DNA from: Ridgeia piscesae
Lineage: Eukaryota; Annelida; Polychaeta; Sabellida; Siboglinidae
NCBI GenBank assembly: GCA_025642075.2
Contig: JAODUO010000189.1
Location: 466,001-530,000 of the forward strand
DNA length: 64,000 bases
Direction of reading: 5' to 3'
Part shown: piece by piece, positions 10,802 to 23,242 of the stretch
Layout: each line of letters begins with the position of its first letter
How positions within the stretch are numbered: position 1 is the stretch's first letter
Program-made: the position numbers and the translations under genes
Notes under the pieces: model-generated
The model's input: only the letters and a program-made list of their open reading frames with translations
What the model was told of the DNA's origin: nothing
Database searches by the model: none

Positions 10802-11290
10802 CAGGGATGGCATGAATGAAGTACAAGTACTTTGTTACAATATTTACATAGTTTTTTTAAGTAATGTAATGGAGTACATTTTTAATAAAGTACTTTAATT
10901 TGTAACAAAGTAATTTGTGTATAACGTAGCAATACTTTTAATCCGTTAGTTTTGCTTAATTTGTGAAATATTTTCGTTACAATATTTCTGCAAGAGTTGG
11001 ATCATTGTCATGTGAAAATAGTATACAATACAGCAATTAACTGCCCAGATCACAAATGTATTTGCATAAAAAAGTAGTTATTTTATTTTAATGACTGTTT
11101 TGGTTCATGTAGAGAAATGTCGCTATTATAGTCTCGCATTCTGTCCGTGCTGTAATTTTGCTCTTACTTAAAGTACTTTTGAAAGTTACTTTTACTTTTT
11201 ACTCAAGTAAGTTTTGTCAATGTACTTTGACTTAAGTAGTTTTGAGGAGAGGTACTTGTATTTTCACTCAAGTATAACATAAAAGTAGTT
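10802..11290. mobile_element. hAT-like relic with AAGTACTT motifs
   Basis: It starts CAGGGATGGCATGAATGAAG and carries AAGTACTTT-type subterminal motifs at both ends (for example ACTTTTACTTTTTACTCAAG near 11190). The same motif style marks the element at 59705. The right terminal repeat is not clear, so the end is approximate. Confidence 0.5.
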
Positions 11291-11859
11291 CCGTCAACAT
11301 GGGATGCTAGCATCTGGATGCCACTCCCACTGCAAGTTACATATTGAGATATTCCCCTGATGTTTGCCCTACAAGCATCCTGAGCTTCTGTAACCTTGGT
11401 GCTATGACGACACATCGGATGCCAGTTTTCTCAAAAAACTTATACCAACTCACATGTTGGTTTCTTTTATTACCTTTGTTCCAGATTTACATTTGTAGCA
11501 ACTGTTATAATGCCATGCGGATGTAACATTTTTAATAGTCCAGTGCCAAAACTAATTTTATGAGAATAATTAGGTTAATATTCTTGGTTTGATGAATTAG
11601 GAAGAGTAGTCCTTGATGATGGATGCCATCATAGTGTCACTGTCCATCTAGTTTAAAGTATGTATCTTCAACACATTTCTAGTAAACTGTTGGCATAATA
11701 CTCTTGATGCTAATGGTTAGGTTTTATCAATTCTAGATGTACAGGTCCAAAAGACGTCTACCGATAACTGCTTTTTAAAATATTTATTGTTAGATCCAAC
11801 TTCGATCGATGAATAATGGAACAGGTTGCAACTTTTTTAACTAGTTTCGCAGGGGGGAT

Positions 11860-14822
11860 ACACAGAGAAGCCAAATACTAGAGGCATAGATAAAGATAGC
11901 AAAAAGACATCAGCAAAGAACAGCCTGGAAAACCCTACGGAATTTGGTTATAAATGTGTTTGTTTAAATGCAAGGAGCATAGTAAACAAAATAAATGAAC
12001 TAAACATTATGGTAGAAGATATTGACCCTCACATAATAGGTATAACTGAATCTTGGGCCACACCTGATATATCAGATGCTGAATTAGGAATGAAAGGGTA
12101 TGTAATGTTTAGGAAAGATAGATTAGGAAGAAGGGGAGGCGGAGTTATTTTATATATTAAAGAATCCATCCAAGCTTATGAAATAAAATTAGTAAAATAA
12201 GCAGAATGTGAAGATGCTGTCTGGTGTAACATAGTTACAGGAAAGTCAACATTAACTGTTGGGTTAGTGTATCGGAGTCCAAACATAAGCATGGAAGAGA
12301 ATGAAAAAATGCATAACGCTATCAAAGAAGTGAGTAAACGGGACTGTATTATTATGGGGGATTTTAACCATGGGCATATACAGTGGACATCTCTACAGAG
12401 TACCGGGAGAGAGGATCAAGAGTTTTTAAATTTAGTACAAGATAGTTTCCTTTCTCAACATGTGTTAGAAGCAACCAGGGGGCGAGAACGTGTTAGACAT
12501 AGTATTGAGCTCACAGAAGGAATTTGTTGATAATGTCAAGATATGTGAGCCACTGGGGTGTAGTGATCACAACCAGATACATTTTATCATCAAAGTAAAG
12601 GGAGAACGGAATAGAAAAATAAGGTACAGGAAAAAATTTGATAAATAGTTTGTATCACCTTAAATATATCATTATGTAAAGATAGACTGGAATAACACAC
12701 TGAAGAATAAGACAGCAACAGAATGCTGGAATATTTTTAAGAGTGAATTGACTGCGTCGTTGACAAATTTGTCCCCTTGAAAAAACAGGGGAAACGGTCA
12801 AAGGAGAAACACTTATCGAAGGAAGCCATTAGAAAAATCAACTACAAGCAAATGATGTGGAAGACATATAGACATACCGGAAGTGAAGAAGACTATAGCA
12901 TTTATAAGGAAGCACTTAATCAAGCTACAGGTGAAATTAGAAATTCAAAGAGAAGCTACGAACTGAAATTAGAAATTCAAAGAGAAGCTACGAACAAAAA
13001 ATAGCTTTTAATATAAAGTAAACAGAAAGTTCAGGATAAGGTCGGTCCTCTAGAAGGTAGTGATGGAAACATAATAACAGAGGGATTCTTAATGGCGAAA
13101 ACCTAAAAGAGTACTTTAGTTCGGTGTTTACCAGGGAAGATATTAGTATATTACCAGTACTTGAGACTAAGTTCGAAGGGAGAGAGTTTGACTATTTAGG
13201 ACAGCTAATTGTAACCCCAACCAATGGTCGCTATGAAAATAAGAGATATGAAGGATAATAAATCACCTGGAGTGGATGGGATTCCTCCCAAATTACTATT
13301 GAAATTGTAGAACAAATCAGCATACCGCTTGCAACAGTGTTCAATTTGTCATTAGAGGAGGGAATAGTTCCGTTAGAATGGAAAAAGCAAACATTATACC
13401 ATTATTTAAAAAAGGTTAGAGAAACAAGTCAGAGAACTATAGACCAGTGAGTTTAACATCGGTGATTTGCAAACTATTAGAAAGACTAATTAAAAGATCA
13501 CCTGGTTGATTTTCTTGTTAAAAATAAATTGATAAACCCATCTCAACATGGGTTTTTTTTTTTAAAAGCGAGTCATGCTTAACAAATATGTTATGTTTTG
13601 GAAGATGTCACAGTGGCTAGATGAGGGATCACCAGTAGATATAATCTACTTAGATTTAAAAAGCCTTGTCAAAGTGCCACACCAAAGACTACTACTTAAA
13701 CTAAGGAGAGGCCCATGGCATAGGAAATGGAATGATCAACTGGATAGAAAAATGGCTTATTGGTAGAAGACAAAGAGTAGTAGTTGATGGGGAGGTTCCA
13801 AACTGGAAAGCGGTTTGAGTGGAGTACCGCAGGGATCAGTGCTGGGACCTATTTTATTCTTAATATATATCAATGATTTGGATGATGACATAACAAGCAA
13901 AGTGTTGAAGTTTGCAGGACGACACAAAGTGTTTAGGAAAATTAAAAGTGATGCAGATAGACAGCATTTACAAGATGATCTTAATAAGTTGATAGAATGG
14001 TCTGAGAAGTGGCAAATGCTGTTTAATTTTGGAAAGTGTAGGTGCCTCCACACAGGGCATGGGAATGAAGATGCATAAGGTGATAGAATGGTCTGAGAAG
14101 TGGCAAATGCAAAAGGAAAAGGACTTAGGGTTAACTATTAGTGCTGACATGAAGGTATCAGAGCAGTGTGGAATTGCAGCAGCGAAGGGAAACCAAATTC
14201 TTGGATTAATTAGGCGAAATATAGTGTACAAAGAAAAAGAACTAATAATACCGCTGTATAAAACAATAATTAGGCCTCACTTAGAATATTGTATACAAGC
14301 ATGGAGGCCATATCGCAAGAAGGATATTGATATGCTAGAAAGAGTACAAAGGAGAGCAACCAAAATGATACCAAAACTCAGGAATATTAGTTATGAAATG
14401 CGTCTAAAAGAATGTGGCTTAACAACACTAGAAACCAGAAGATTGAGAGGAGATCAGATTGAGGTGTTTAAAATATTGAATGGATATGAAAATATTGACA
14501 GAAATATTTTTTTCACAGTCAAGAAAGAGAGAAGGACATGGAGTTACATTAGCAAAGAAGCAGTGTAGACTAGATATTAGAAAATTTTCATTTTCACAAA
14601 GAACAGTAAACGCATGGAACAGATTATCAGCTGATTGTGTAGGTGCTAGCAGTGTTAATATATTTAAAAATAAAATTGACATATACCTAAGAAGGGCGGG
14701 GTATACTTAGATAGATAGGTTGGACTCTCGATAAGCCAAATGGCTTCCTAGTCCACCTGCCATCTAGAGTTGAATCTCTAGGTGGCAATCTTGTTAAATC
14801 TTGTTAAATCATGCCAATGTCA
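11860..14822 (+). mobile_element. CR1/jockey-type LINE, near full length but decayed
   Basis: Broken frames encode, in order, an AP endonuclease (CLNARSIVNKINEL, ITESWATPDI, GGGVILYIKES at 11950-12200; MGDFNHG at about 12354), a reverse transcriptase (YLDLKSLVKVPHQRLLLKL at 13650; SGVPQGSVLGPILFLIYIND at 13817) and the RT thumb and C-terminus (RPHLEYCIQAWRPYRKKDID at 14270). A one-base insertion splits the catalytic FADD box at about 13911 (TTTGCAG-GACGAC). Short tandem duplications occur at 12935-13000 and 13990/14080. The 3' UTR ends with two TTGTTAAATC copies, resembling the short terminal repeats of CR1-type LINEs. It lies antisense to RGL in intron 4. Confidence 0.88.
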
Positions 14823-14983
14823 TCATTTCAGTTGCCTAGCACAGTGCTCCAGACTCCACCTAGTGCATGCTGGGAGTAATGACGACTCACGAGAGATGTA
14901 ATTGAGTGAATCACAACTCATCAGAGATATAAACAAATGCATGACGACTCGCTCTAAATGCAGATGAGTGAGTACCAACTCAC

Positions 14984-15177
14984 CAGAGATATAGGTGGGT
15001 GAGTCGTCGTCTCGCAGGAATGAGTCGAGTCGACGTTTGACGCGCTCCACCACGTCGCTGTCGGCCATGTTGTGCTGCACAAACGCCAGCAGTGTGTGCA
15101 GGCTGGGGAAGTGCGGGGCCTCCTTCAAGTCGTCCGGGTAACCATCCAGCCACACCGACAGCACCGTGCGAATAGTT
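14984..15177 (-). CDS. RGL-like, exon 4 (between REM and CDC25)
   Basis: The 194-nt exon has acceptor GTTTGTAG and donor CTG|GTGAGT. It reads TIRTVLSVWLDGYPDDLKEA, then PHFPSLHTLLAFV and a run rich in Asp/Glu/Arg (VVERVKRRLDSFLRDDD). The I..VLSVWLD..P.DF..PP.F..L..LL motif follows the REM domain in RalGDS/RGL proteins. Phase 2 in and 1 out fit exons 3 and 5. Decayed copies of its acceptor edge lie upstream at 15178-15845. Confidence 0.92.
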
Positions 15178-15845
15178 CTACAAACAGGCCAAACAGACCA
15201 TGAATAGTTCTACAAACAGACCATGAATAGTTCTACAAACACACTACTGTAGCATGGACCATCCAGCCACACTGACCATACCATGCGAATAGTTCTACAA
15301 ATAACTTTCAACATATCAAATCTGCTTTTAATGTCTAGTTATTTGGGTGAATACTTGATTGATTTTAATAAGTATCTGCTTAATAACATGTTATTATGGG
15401 TATTAATTTATTTAAATTTTACATTTTATTAAAGTTACTTGGTTTACAATTTTTTTTATCTTAGCCTCACTTCATTTATTCATATTTTGTATAAACAAAA
15501 TTATAGTTATAATAATAATTTGTATTTTATTTATGTATACGTAACTTATATGGTTTTAAAGATGACTATGTACACTGTAGTATGTACACACTATTGAACA
15601 GTCTGGAGACCAGTTTATAAATAAAGTTTAATATTATTTATTATAGACCACATTTGCAGGGACCATCCAGCCACACCAACAGCACCGTGTGAATAATTCT
15701 ACAGCCCACTCTTGCAGGGACCATGGAAGGGACCATCTAGCCTCAGAACTACAATGTGAATACTGTTATACAAACAACATCACTGTTGCATAGAAGGGAC
15801 CATCCACCCAGACACACTCTCCAAAGAGTTCTACAAACAGACCAC
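15178..15845. repeat. decayed copies of the exon 4 acceptor edge
   Basis: The plus-strand string GACCATCCAGCCACAC, a GTGCGAATAG-like stretch and TTCTACAAAC mark the exon 4 edge at 15138-15180. It recurs at about 15257-15300, 15659-15700, 15719-15775 and 15788-15840. Shorter GAATAGTTCTACAAAC copies lie at 15200-15240. Each carries up to about 38 nt of exon plus the acceptor. Spacing is irregular and copies are diverged. Confidence 0.82.
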
Positions 15846-16185
15846 AGACAGTACTGTTTACATTGGTCTAGAACTAGTCTACGAGGGTCCTGTGCATGTG
15901 TTGGATTAGAACTTACTTCTTTTGTGCTTCCTTCACTTGTTGTTTCATCTTCGGGTCATCTACTATTTCACTATATCTGTAACACAGCAACAAACACACT
16001 TTGATGTCTCCACAACACACTGACACAACAACTGAAGTAAGACATCTCTGCATGGGAGTCTGCAATGGCACACAGGGTCTATACAGAAGTCAACTTCAAG
16101 AACGTTCAAGAACATTTTTGGGGGAAAATAATTAATTTTCAAGATTTTTTTTAGGAATGGTATAGTTTCTTTTCTTATATCAATG

Positions 16186-16490
16186 CATATGTATACTGTA
16201 GAATATATGCATGCATGTGTTCATGTATGTGTACAATAACAATGCATATGTATACTGTAGAATATATGCATGCATGTGTTCATGTATGTGTACAATAACA
16301 ATGCATGTGTATACTGTAGAATATATGCATGCATGTGTTCATGTATGTGTACAATAACAATGCATGTGTATACTGTAGAATATATATGCATGCATGTGTT
16401 CATGTATGTGTACAATAACAATGCATGTGTATACTGTAGAATATATGCATGCATGTGTTCATGTATGTGTACAATAACATGCAATAACTG
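16186..16490. repeat. ~60-bp minisatellite, five copies
   Basis: The unit contains ATATGCATGCATGTGTTCAT and ACAATAACAATGCATGTGTA and varies in length by 2 bp. It lies in RGL intron 3 with no link to an exon border. Confidence 0.95.
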
Positions 16491-17570
16491 TAGATGTGTA
16501 TGTCTGTACTCAAGCATATATTAATATGTTGATTTCTATTTTCCAACAAAACATTCAATCTCAAGTTCAATTACATACTGTTCATGATGTCTAATACCGA
16601 CGGTTCATGCCAAGTGTGAGGATGGAACTTCTATAAATTAGCACACAAACTTCTACAGCAACAGGTTTCACAAATATTTATTATTTATTACAATTTCAAC
16701 TTTGACTGAATTAACCTCGACGTCAATTCTGCATAAAACCTTCAATGGAAGATATCAGTACTGGACATGTATGGTTTCAGATATAACTTGTATAAAACAT
16801 TGTTTACAGATAGAGATTCCAAAATACATACAACGGTCATTCTAGAAATTGTGTTCTTCCTGGTCACTGTTCATTCTAGAAACCGTGTTGTTCCTGGTAA
16901 CCAGCTTTTGTATCAAGCGGCTGTAATCCATTAAATTACCCAGTAGATCCTCATTAGAGGCAGGATTTTGCATGAATCTGAGAGAACAAGGTTTACTGAG
17001 AAGGTAATCAGCACAAGTCATCTGCAGTAATCCCAGGACGTGGTCCCAAGGGCAACTTCTGTTGTTATCAAGCAGGATGTATTTGGCTTATCTAGAAAAC
17101 CAGACTTCGTGGAATTAACTTGCCTGCATCTTCCTGTTCTAAATAAGCATTTTCAGTCCTGTGTACAGAATATATCTCCATTGTTCTTCGTAACTTAACA
17201 TTATGGAAGTGTGTCTTGTGCATGAAAACGTTATTAAATAAAACTTGATTCTGTCATTCTATTTTCAACCAAACATGTTTTCCTCTTCTGTTGTTGACTT
17301 TGGAAGGTAATTTTGAGTGTTGGAAGATGTATTGTTATGACATTTGTGACACAGTGTTTCTACTGTTAATTGTGATGTAGGGGTAAGTTTACGTCTCGGC
17401 TTACGATATCAGTGTCAATGTTTACTACACAAGATATGCTAATAGTGTATTGTATTAAAAAACAGGTACAGCTGTATCTAACAACTATCTATATAAAATA
17501 ATCTCTAACAAACAAGCTGGAGAATTGTCCACCACAGAGACTGTATTCCCAACATTACAATATTATTAAC
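16491..17570. other. RGL intron 3, no feature seen
   Basis: Unique-looking AT-rich DNA. A short partial duplication, TCATTCTAGAAA..GTGTT, occurs at about 16838 and 16870. Confidence 0.55.
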
Positions 17571-17722
17571 AAGATTGCCACCTAGAGAATCAACTCTAGA
17601 TGGCAGGTGGACAAGGAAGCCCTTTGCTTATCGACAGCTCAACCTATGATACCTATCTATCTAAGCATATCCCGTCCTTCTGAGGTATATGTCGATTCTA
17701 TTTTTAATCATGTTTTGCATCA
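17571..17722 (-). mobile_element. 5'-truncated CR1-type LINE, 3' tail only
   Basis: The reverse complement matches the last ~150 bp of the LINE at 11860-14822. It encodes NRIDIYLRRTGYA and a stop, then the same 3' UTR with CACCTGCCATCTAGAGTTGA and GGTGGCAATCTTGTTAA. It is a typical heavily 5'-truncated insertion, here in the same orientation as RGL. Confidence 0.92.
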
Positions 17723-17799
17723 CAGAACCACTGCTTTCTAAGCAGGACACTCGACAAGAACTGTGAGAGAATATTTTAGCATGTGAGAGAGAAACACAC

Positions 17800-17999
17800 C
17801 TTTGAAGCAGATGATCAAGCACCTGCCGAGGACTGGCAAATGAGCGGTAGGTCGCAAGGAAGATGTTCACATAGGTTGAGTCGATCCTGCCATCCTCGCC
17901 GGCCACCGCCTCAATAAGCTTCTTGAGCGTGCCACACTTGAGGTGGCGGATTGTCTCAATACGCCACTGAAGGTGTGCCTTTGTGTCATCTTCACTACC
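17800..17999 (-). CDS. RGL-like, exon 3 (REM / RasGEF-N domain)
   Basis: The 200-nt exon has acceptor ACATTTACAG and donor AAAG|GTGTGT. It reads GSEDDTKAHLQWRIETIRHL, then KCGTLKKLIEAVAGEDGRID and STYVNIFLATYRSFASPRQV. The K.GTL.KL.E, D..Y..IFL.TYR.F.S..EVL pattern is the Ras exchanger motif that stabilises the CDC25 domain. Phase 0 in and 2 out agree with the chosen ends of exons 2 and 4. Confidence 0.94.
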
Positions 18000-18295
18000 C
18001 TGTAAATGTCCACATCTCACACTTAGTTATTTATTAGTACAACAGCTGGTCTAGAACAGAAACATTGTGCTCAACTTAATAGGTTATAAATAAATGTATA
18101 ACATTATATATATATATATAATACAGTTATTACAGATAATAACTTATGATTTATAATCTGCCTGATCAGTCTTCATGGTTTTTTGTTAGTCATATTTGCA
18201 TAATTTCCACTTAAATAGAATGTAAAATCTAACAAACCAAAATACCACTACCACAAAATACTATGTAATACGGCAATTACTGTATTACCCACATT

Positions 18296-19726
18296 TACTG
18301 ATCTACTGGTATTTTATTACCCACTAACTGATCTACTGGTACTTTATTACCCACTAACTGATCTACTGGCACTTTATTACCCACTAACTGATCTACTGGT
18401 ACTTTATTACCCACCAACTGATCTACTGGTACTTTATTACCCACTAACAGATCCACTGGTACTTTATTACCCACTAACTGATCTACTGGTACTTTATTAC
18501 CCACTAACTGATCTACTGGTACTTTATTACCCACTAACTGATCTACTGGTACTTTATTACCCACTAACAGATCCACTGGTACTTTATTACCCACTAACTG
18601 ATCTACTGGTACTTTATTACCCACTAACTGATCTACTGGTACTTTATTACCCACCAACTGATCTACTGGTACTTTATTACCCACCAACTGATCTACTGGT
18701 ACTTTATTACCCACTAACAGATCCACTGGTATACTTTATTACCCACTAACTGATCTACTGGTACTTTATTACCCACTAACTGATCTACTGGTACTTTATT
18801 ACCCACTAACTGATCTACTGGTACTTTATTACCCACTAACTGATCTACTGGCACTTTATTACCCACTAACTGATCTACTGGTACTTTATTACCCACTAAC
18901 TGATCTACTGGTACTTTATTACCCACTAACTGATCTACTGGTACTTTATTACCCACTAACAGATCCACTGGTACTTTATTACCCACTAACTGATCTACTG
19001 GTACTTTATTACCCACTAACTGATCTACTGGTACTTTATTACCCACTAACTGATCTACTGGTACTTTATTACCCACTAATGATCCACTGGAAACTTTATT
19101 ACCCACTAACTGATCTACTGGTACTTTATTACCCACTAACTGATCTACTGGTACTTTATTACCCACTAACTGATCTACTGGTACTTTATTACCCACTAAC
19201 TGATCTACTGGCACTTTATTACCCACTAACTGATCTACTGGTACTACTAACTGATCTACTGGTACTTTATTACCCACTAACTGATCTACTGGTACTTTAT
19301 TACCCACTAACTGATCTACTGGTATTTTATTACCCACTAACTGATCTACTGGTACTTTATTACCCACTAACTGATCTACTGGTACTTTATTACCCACTAA
19401 CTGATCTACTGGTACTTTATTACCAACTAACTGATCTACTGGTACTTTATTACCCACTAACTGATCTACTGGTACTTTATTACCCACTAACTGATCTACT
19501 GGTACTTTATTACCCACTAACTGATCTACTGGTACTTTATTACCCACTAACTGATCTACTGGCACTTTATTACCCACTAACTGATCTACTGGCACTTTAT
19601 TACCCACTAACTGATCTACTGGTACTTTATTACCCACTAACTGATCTACTGGTACTTTATTACCCACTAACTGATCTACTGGTACTTTATTACCCATTAA
19701 CTGATCTAATGGTACTTTGTTTTTGA
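18296..19726. repeat. 30-bp minisatellite, about 47 copies
   Basis: The unit is CTGATCTACTGGTACTTTAT plus TACCCACTAA, with GGCACT, GGTATT and ACAGATCCACTGG variants. The ACAGATCC variant falls at multi-unit intervals (18446, 18566, 18716, 18959), hinting at higher-order duplication. It fills much of RGL intron 2. Long open frames across it (VGNKVPVDQL repeats on the minus strand) come from a stop-free unit of 30 bp and are not called as genes. Confidence 0.98.
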
Positions 19727-21569
19727 AATATAAATTCATACTTTACTTAAATATTTCAAAATTAGTAATATAATTATAGTCTACTCAAATTAGGACATTT
19801 GTCACTGTGAATACGTTGAACTAACAAGTCAACAGTTTGTGAAAGTCACAGAGCCAAATCTCATGTCATCTACAACTCAGAGGTGTAGTTCCAAGTCAAG
19901 TCACAAGTCATGAAAATAGACCCCGAACCATTATCGCTGATGAATTATATATATCAATTATATTATATAATTATAGTGGTATAATCACCTACCATTCCCA
20001 GACGTGCCACCAATTATTCCAGTTAGCCTTTGTTAGGGTTAGTTTTTAATGTCACAACCTCACCAATTTCAGCATAATAAATTTACCTATATTTCAGTTG
20101 TTCATAAAATCTGTACAGGGTGTGTAATGGAAAACTGCATTACCTAACTATATAAAATGTTCATGATAGTATGAAAAATATTAAATTTATGTAAATGACT
20201 GATGCATTCAAGTTGCGAAATGTCTGACACATAAGTCGAAGGTTGTGTAGTACTCGGTACATCTATTATGGTCATGTGACTGTCAATACAAAGTGCAGTG
20301 TGATATAAGCCACAAATACCATTCAAGTTAACAGAAACAATTTACAACACTGAACACCACATAAGTTATGCACTGCATGAAATGATAAATAGACATAGAA
20401 CTAACCAGGTTCGTGAGAAGACAGATCTAACAGAGAGAGGTGCAGAAGGACAATACATGCACATTTTGTGACATCTTACATAGAGACTCATGGTAGCACA
20501 GCTGTAACCTGCCACACCTGTACATGTCATGGCTACAGGTACATGACAAATTAATACTACAAACCAACCCTGGTGTGTATGTATTGTACACTATGTATAG
20601 TTCAGAAAATGTGAAACTAATCTACATAAATTAACTAAAAACATCACGAGAGTTTTCAGTTAATCAACATCAGCAACGAGGAAATTACTAAACTAAATGC
20701 CACTATAGACAATGTACACAATTACATTGGCCAATTGTGAACCAAAGCACACTTCCTGAGGCTACCGGTATGATGTGCAAGTTTCAGTTTATTTTTTAGT
20801 CAAGTCATCCCAACAAAAAGTTTCCATTTATTATTTCCACTGAGATTTATGATTGGTGTTAATGATGTGTCTGGCACAAAGTGTGTCATATAATGCTTAA
20901 TTATTAATATGAAAAGAACATTAATTTGATTCCATAATTATATAAATAACATAAATTAATATCTTAACTTAAAGATAGTCTGGTGAAATGCACATTTTCC
21001 TAATCTTGTTTCTTGTATTTTCTTGATTCATGACTAATTGGTATTAATAGTAATACACCTGGTTAAAAATGTTCTGTCTCTACACTAGAGTCCTCATCTG
21101 TTGGCATCTGGTACGTAAATCTGACTACAGCAAAACTTATATAAATTTCCAAGAAATTAGAAAGCACCGTTTATATTCTGTTAAGCACTGTCTGTTACTG
21201 ATTTTACAACAGCTGAAAATAACTGCATTTTTGCCAAAACACTGAAGCCCACCACTGACAAAGTGCAGCCCTGATAAGCCCCTTCACCATCAGGCCTCAA
21301 CACACAGGTTAATGTCCATTGTGACAATTGGCCATGCAACAAGAACAAAGTAAAACACATCGAATGACAATCGGCACAGCTACACCACCGATCCGAGGTG
21401 AACCCAAAAGACGACACCGGCTCCATGTGCAAGAAACAGCAGGCAGCAACTTGTGAAGTGAAGTGCAAGGCTCGATGTCAATTTCGAATTTAGTAATACT
21501 TGCCGGAATGTTGCGATAAAACGTAGACGACTGGACGCTGTTTGAGCGACTGGCTGTGTCGGTACCTAC
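19727..21569. other. RGL intron 2, unique AT-rich DNA
   Basis: No exon, RNA gene or repeat recognised. Sequence between 21500 and 21569 could extend exon 2, but its donor phase does not fit exon 3. Confidence 0.5.
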
Positions 21570-21665
21570 ATCATCGGGAGACGTGTGGTAGAGAACCTTC
21601 TTGAAGTAGACGTCGTACACAGCATCCTTTGTCTGCTCTCGTTTGAAGAACTGGATTGAGTCTTC
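21570..21665 (-). CDS. RGL-like, exon 2 (N-terminal leader)
   Basis: The exon follows acceptor CATTGTAG and reads EDSIQFFKREQTKDAVYDVY, then FKKVLYHTSPDD. The EE/ED...AVY.V..K.V pattern precedes the REM domain in RGL1-type proteins. I end it at donor GAT|GTAGGT (32 codons, phase 0) because exon 3 starts in phase 0. A second donor at 21499 would add SNSVQSSTFYRNIPA but leaves the wrong phase. Confidence 0.8.
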
Positions 21666-21754
21666 CTACAATGAGAACAATGAAGACAGTGGGGTCAACG
21701 AGGAGTGTATGGACTGAGGAGTGTTTTACAAAACAACATTACATAAATCATGGT

Positions 21755-21850
21755 GATGACATTCTGTTGACAATCTATGAACTGCACTATATTATCTGAT
21801 AAATTTTTTCACTTTTATACTATAAGGGGTCAAAATTCTACAATGCAGGT
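21755..21850. repeat. diverged copy of part of the 28.9-30.0 kb element
   Basis: CAATCTATGAACTGCACTAT and the following AAGGGGTCAAAATTCTA-like stretch match 29861-29965 (CAATCTATGAACTGCATTAT, then AAGGGTCCAAATTTTATAAG). This indicates a dispersed family. Confidence 0.65.
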
Positions 21851-22191
21851 GAACATTTTATAACAGAACATGGACAAGCTGAGTCCACAATCTGTATGGA
21901 AAATAGACAAACGATCTATTTCCCATGTGGTTGATCTAACGCCAACAGCATTGTCTGGATGAAACATGTATCGGTGCTGACTGCTTTAGCAGTTGGCACC
22001 TTTACCAAGACTTTCTTGATATCTACCTCAATCCTTAGAAAGACCATGTCTGATAGGATATTGATGAGAAAGACTGTCAAAAAGAGTTCTGAGGACGTGA
22101 TGCTACAGAAGTCCTGCTGCCTCTGTTGACATGCGTCACAGTGAGTACACACACGACGACAACACAATGAGGCAAGCCTGTGACTGTGTAC

Positions 22192-22259
22192 TTGCCGCTA
22201 AGCCCCGGTACCACGTGGTGCGTCGCGACGGCGGTGGCGGTGTAGCCAGGGTCATGCTG
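22192..22259 (-). CDS. possible upstream RGL exon (uncertain)
   Basis: A GC-rich island with many CpGs is bounded on the minus strand by CTGTGCTTTAG and a GTACAC donor. It contains ATG at 22255 and could read MTLATPPPPSRRTTWYRGLA. It has the right position for the RGL N-terminus, but neither open frame leaves the phase 0 that exon 2 requires. I see no family similarity. Confidence 0.25.
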
Positions 22260-22668
22260 CTAAAGCACAGTTACAGGCTGGCAGGGCAGCCATAGTTAGT
22301 AGAGGTTAGTCAGCACTGAAATGTAGAAACATGCCGGTTAGTAATTGGTTAATAACTTACATGATTGTCAGCATGACAATCGCATAGGATGCAATGTTCA
22401 GTAGTTAGTGACATGAGTTAATAGCTGCAGCAATTAGTAATTATGCTGCAATATGCCAGAATGTGAAAGCATGCTGAAACAACTAACATTTAGTGAGTAC
22501 ATAAAACTCAGTTACAACATTCCATCATAGTGCACAATAGCACAATAACATTGTTGTAAAAATACGATTCTCTGGCAAGATGATTTTTGTTAACCATATG
22601 TGACACAGTTGTGGATAACATCCAACTAACTAGCAAAGTGTCTATAAACTTTTGAAGAAGTCACAGTC

Positions 22669-22745
22669 CATAGATTTATGCAGAGACCCGTCCACCCATC
22701 ATTTGGGTGGGAAAAACCCGATGTGGGCGGGTAGAAAAACCAGTG
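22669..22745. mobile_element. fragment of the hAT-like MITE
   Basis: CATAGATTTATGCAGAGACC and CGTCCACCCATCATTTGGGT match the end of the copies at 26255 and 29032. The other end and the target duplication are missing. Confidence 0.7.
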
Positions 22746-23023
22746 GTGCTATCAAAAAATAAACAAAGTTCCGCGTGCGTGCATACAGTAAATTTGGAAT
22801 GATTTTATGCAGCTTTGACAAAATAAAGTTATTCATGTAGCAATTGGGAAATTCCAGGTTAGAAAATCCCCAAACTCAGGGGAATTCTCCATTCCGCAAG
22901 TACCACACCTTAAAAGGCTTTCATTTGTATTTGTTATAAATCTTCGTAATTTCAATTTTATTTTGAACACATACACATATGATTTGTTTATCTAGAATGC
23001 TTACCATATATATATATATATAA

Positions 23024-23030
23024 TTATATA

Positions 23031-23077
<47 letters not shown>

Positions 23078-23122
23078 TATCTACTTCATCAATCAACATT
23101 TTTGCACAAAATAAGAATATGG

Positions 23123-23182
<60 letters not shown>

Positions 23183-23242
23183 CATAACATGGCACAATAT
23201 TCTTATTTTGGGGCACAAATGTTGATTGATGAAGTAGATAAG
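23024..23242. repeat. (TA)n tracts with a 53-bp inverted repeat
   Basis: A (TA)n tract at 23035-23075 is followed by an inverted repeat. The left arm at 23076-23128 (CTTATCTACTTCATCAATCA) pairs with 23190-23242 (TGATTGATGAAGTAGATAAG), around a loop made of another (TA)n tract. Confidence 0.88.

Noticed and set aside
18295..19739. Repetitive protein VGNKVPVDQL (341 and 143 codons)
   Set aside because: A 30-bp satellite with no stop gives an open frame; no start context, splice links or non-repeat domain.
21309..21569. Longer RGL exon 2 (through SNSVQSSTFYRNIPA)
   Set aside because: Its donor at 21499 leaves phase 1, but exon 3 starts in phase 0; kept only as a possible alternative form.
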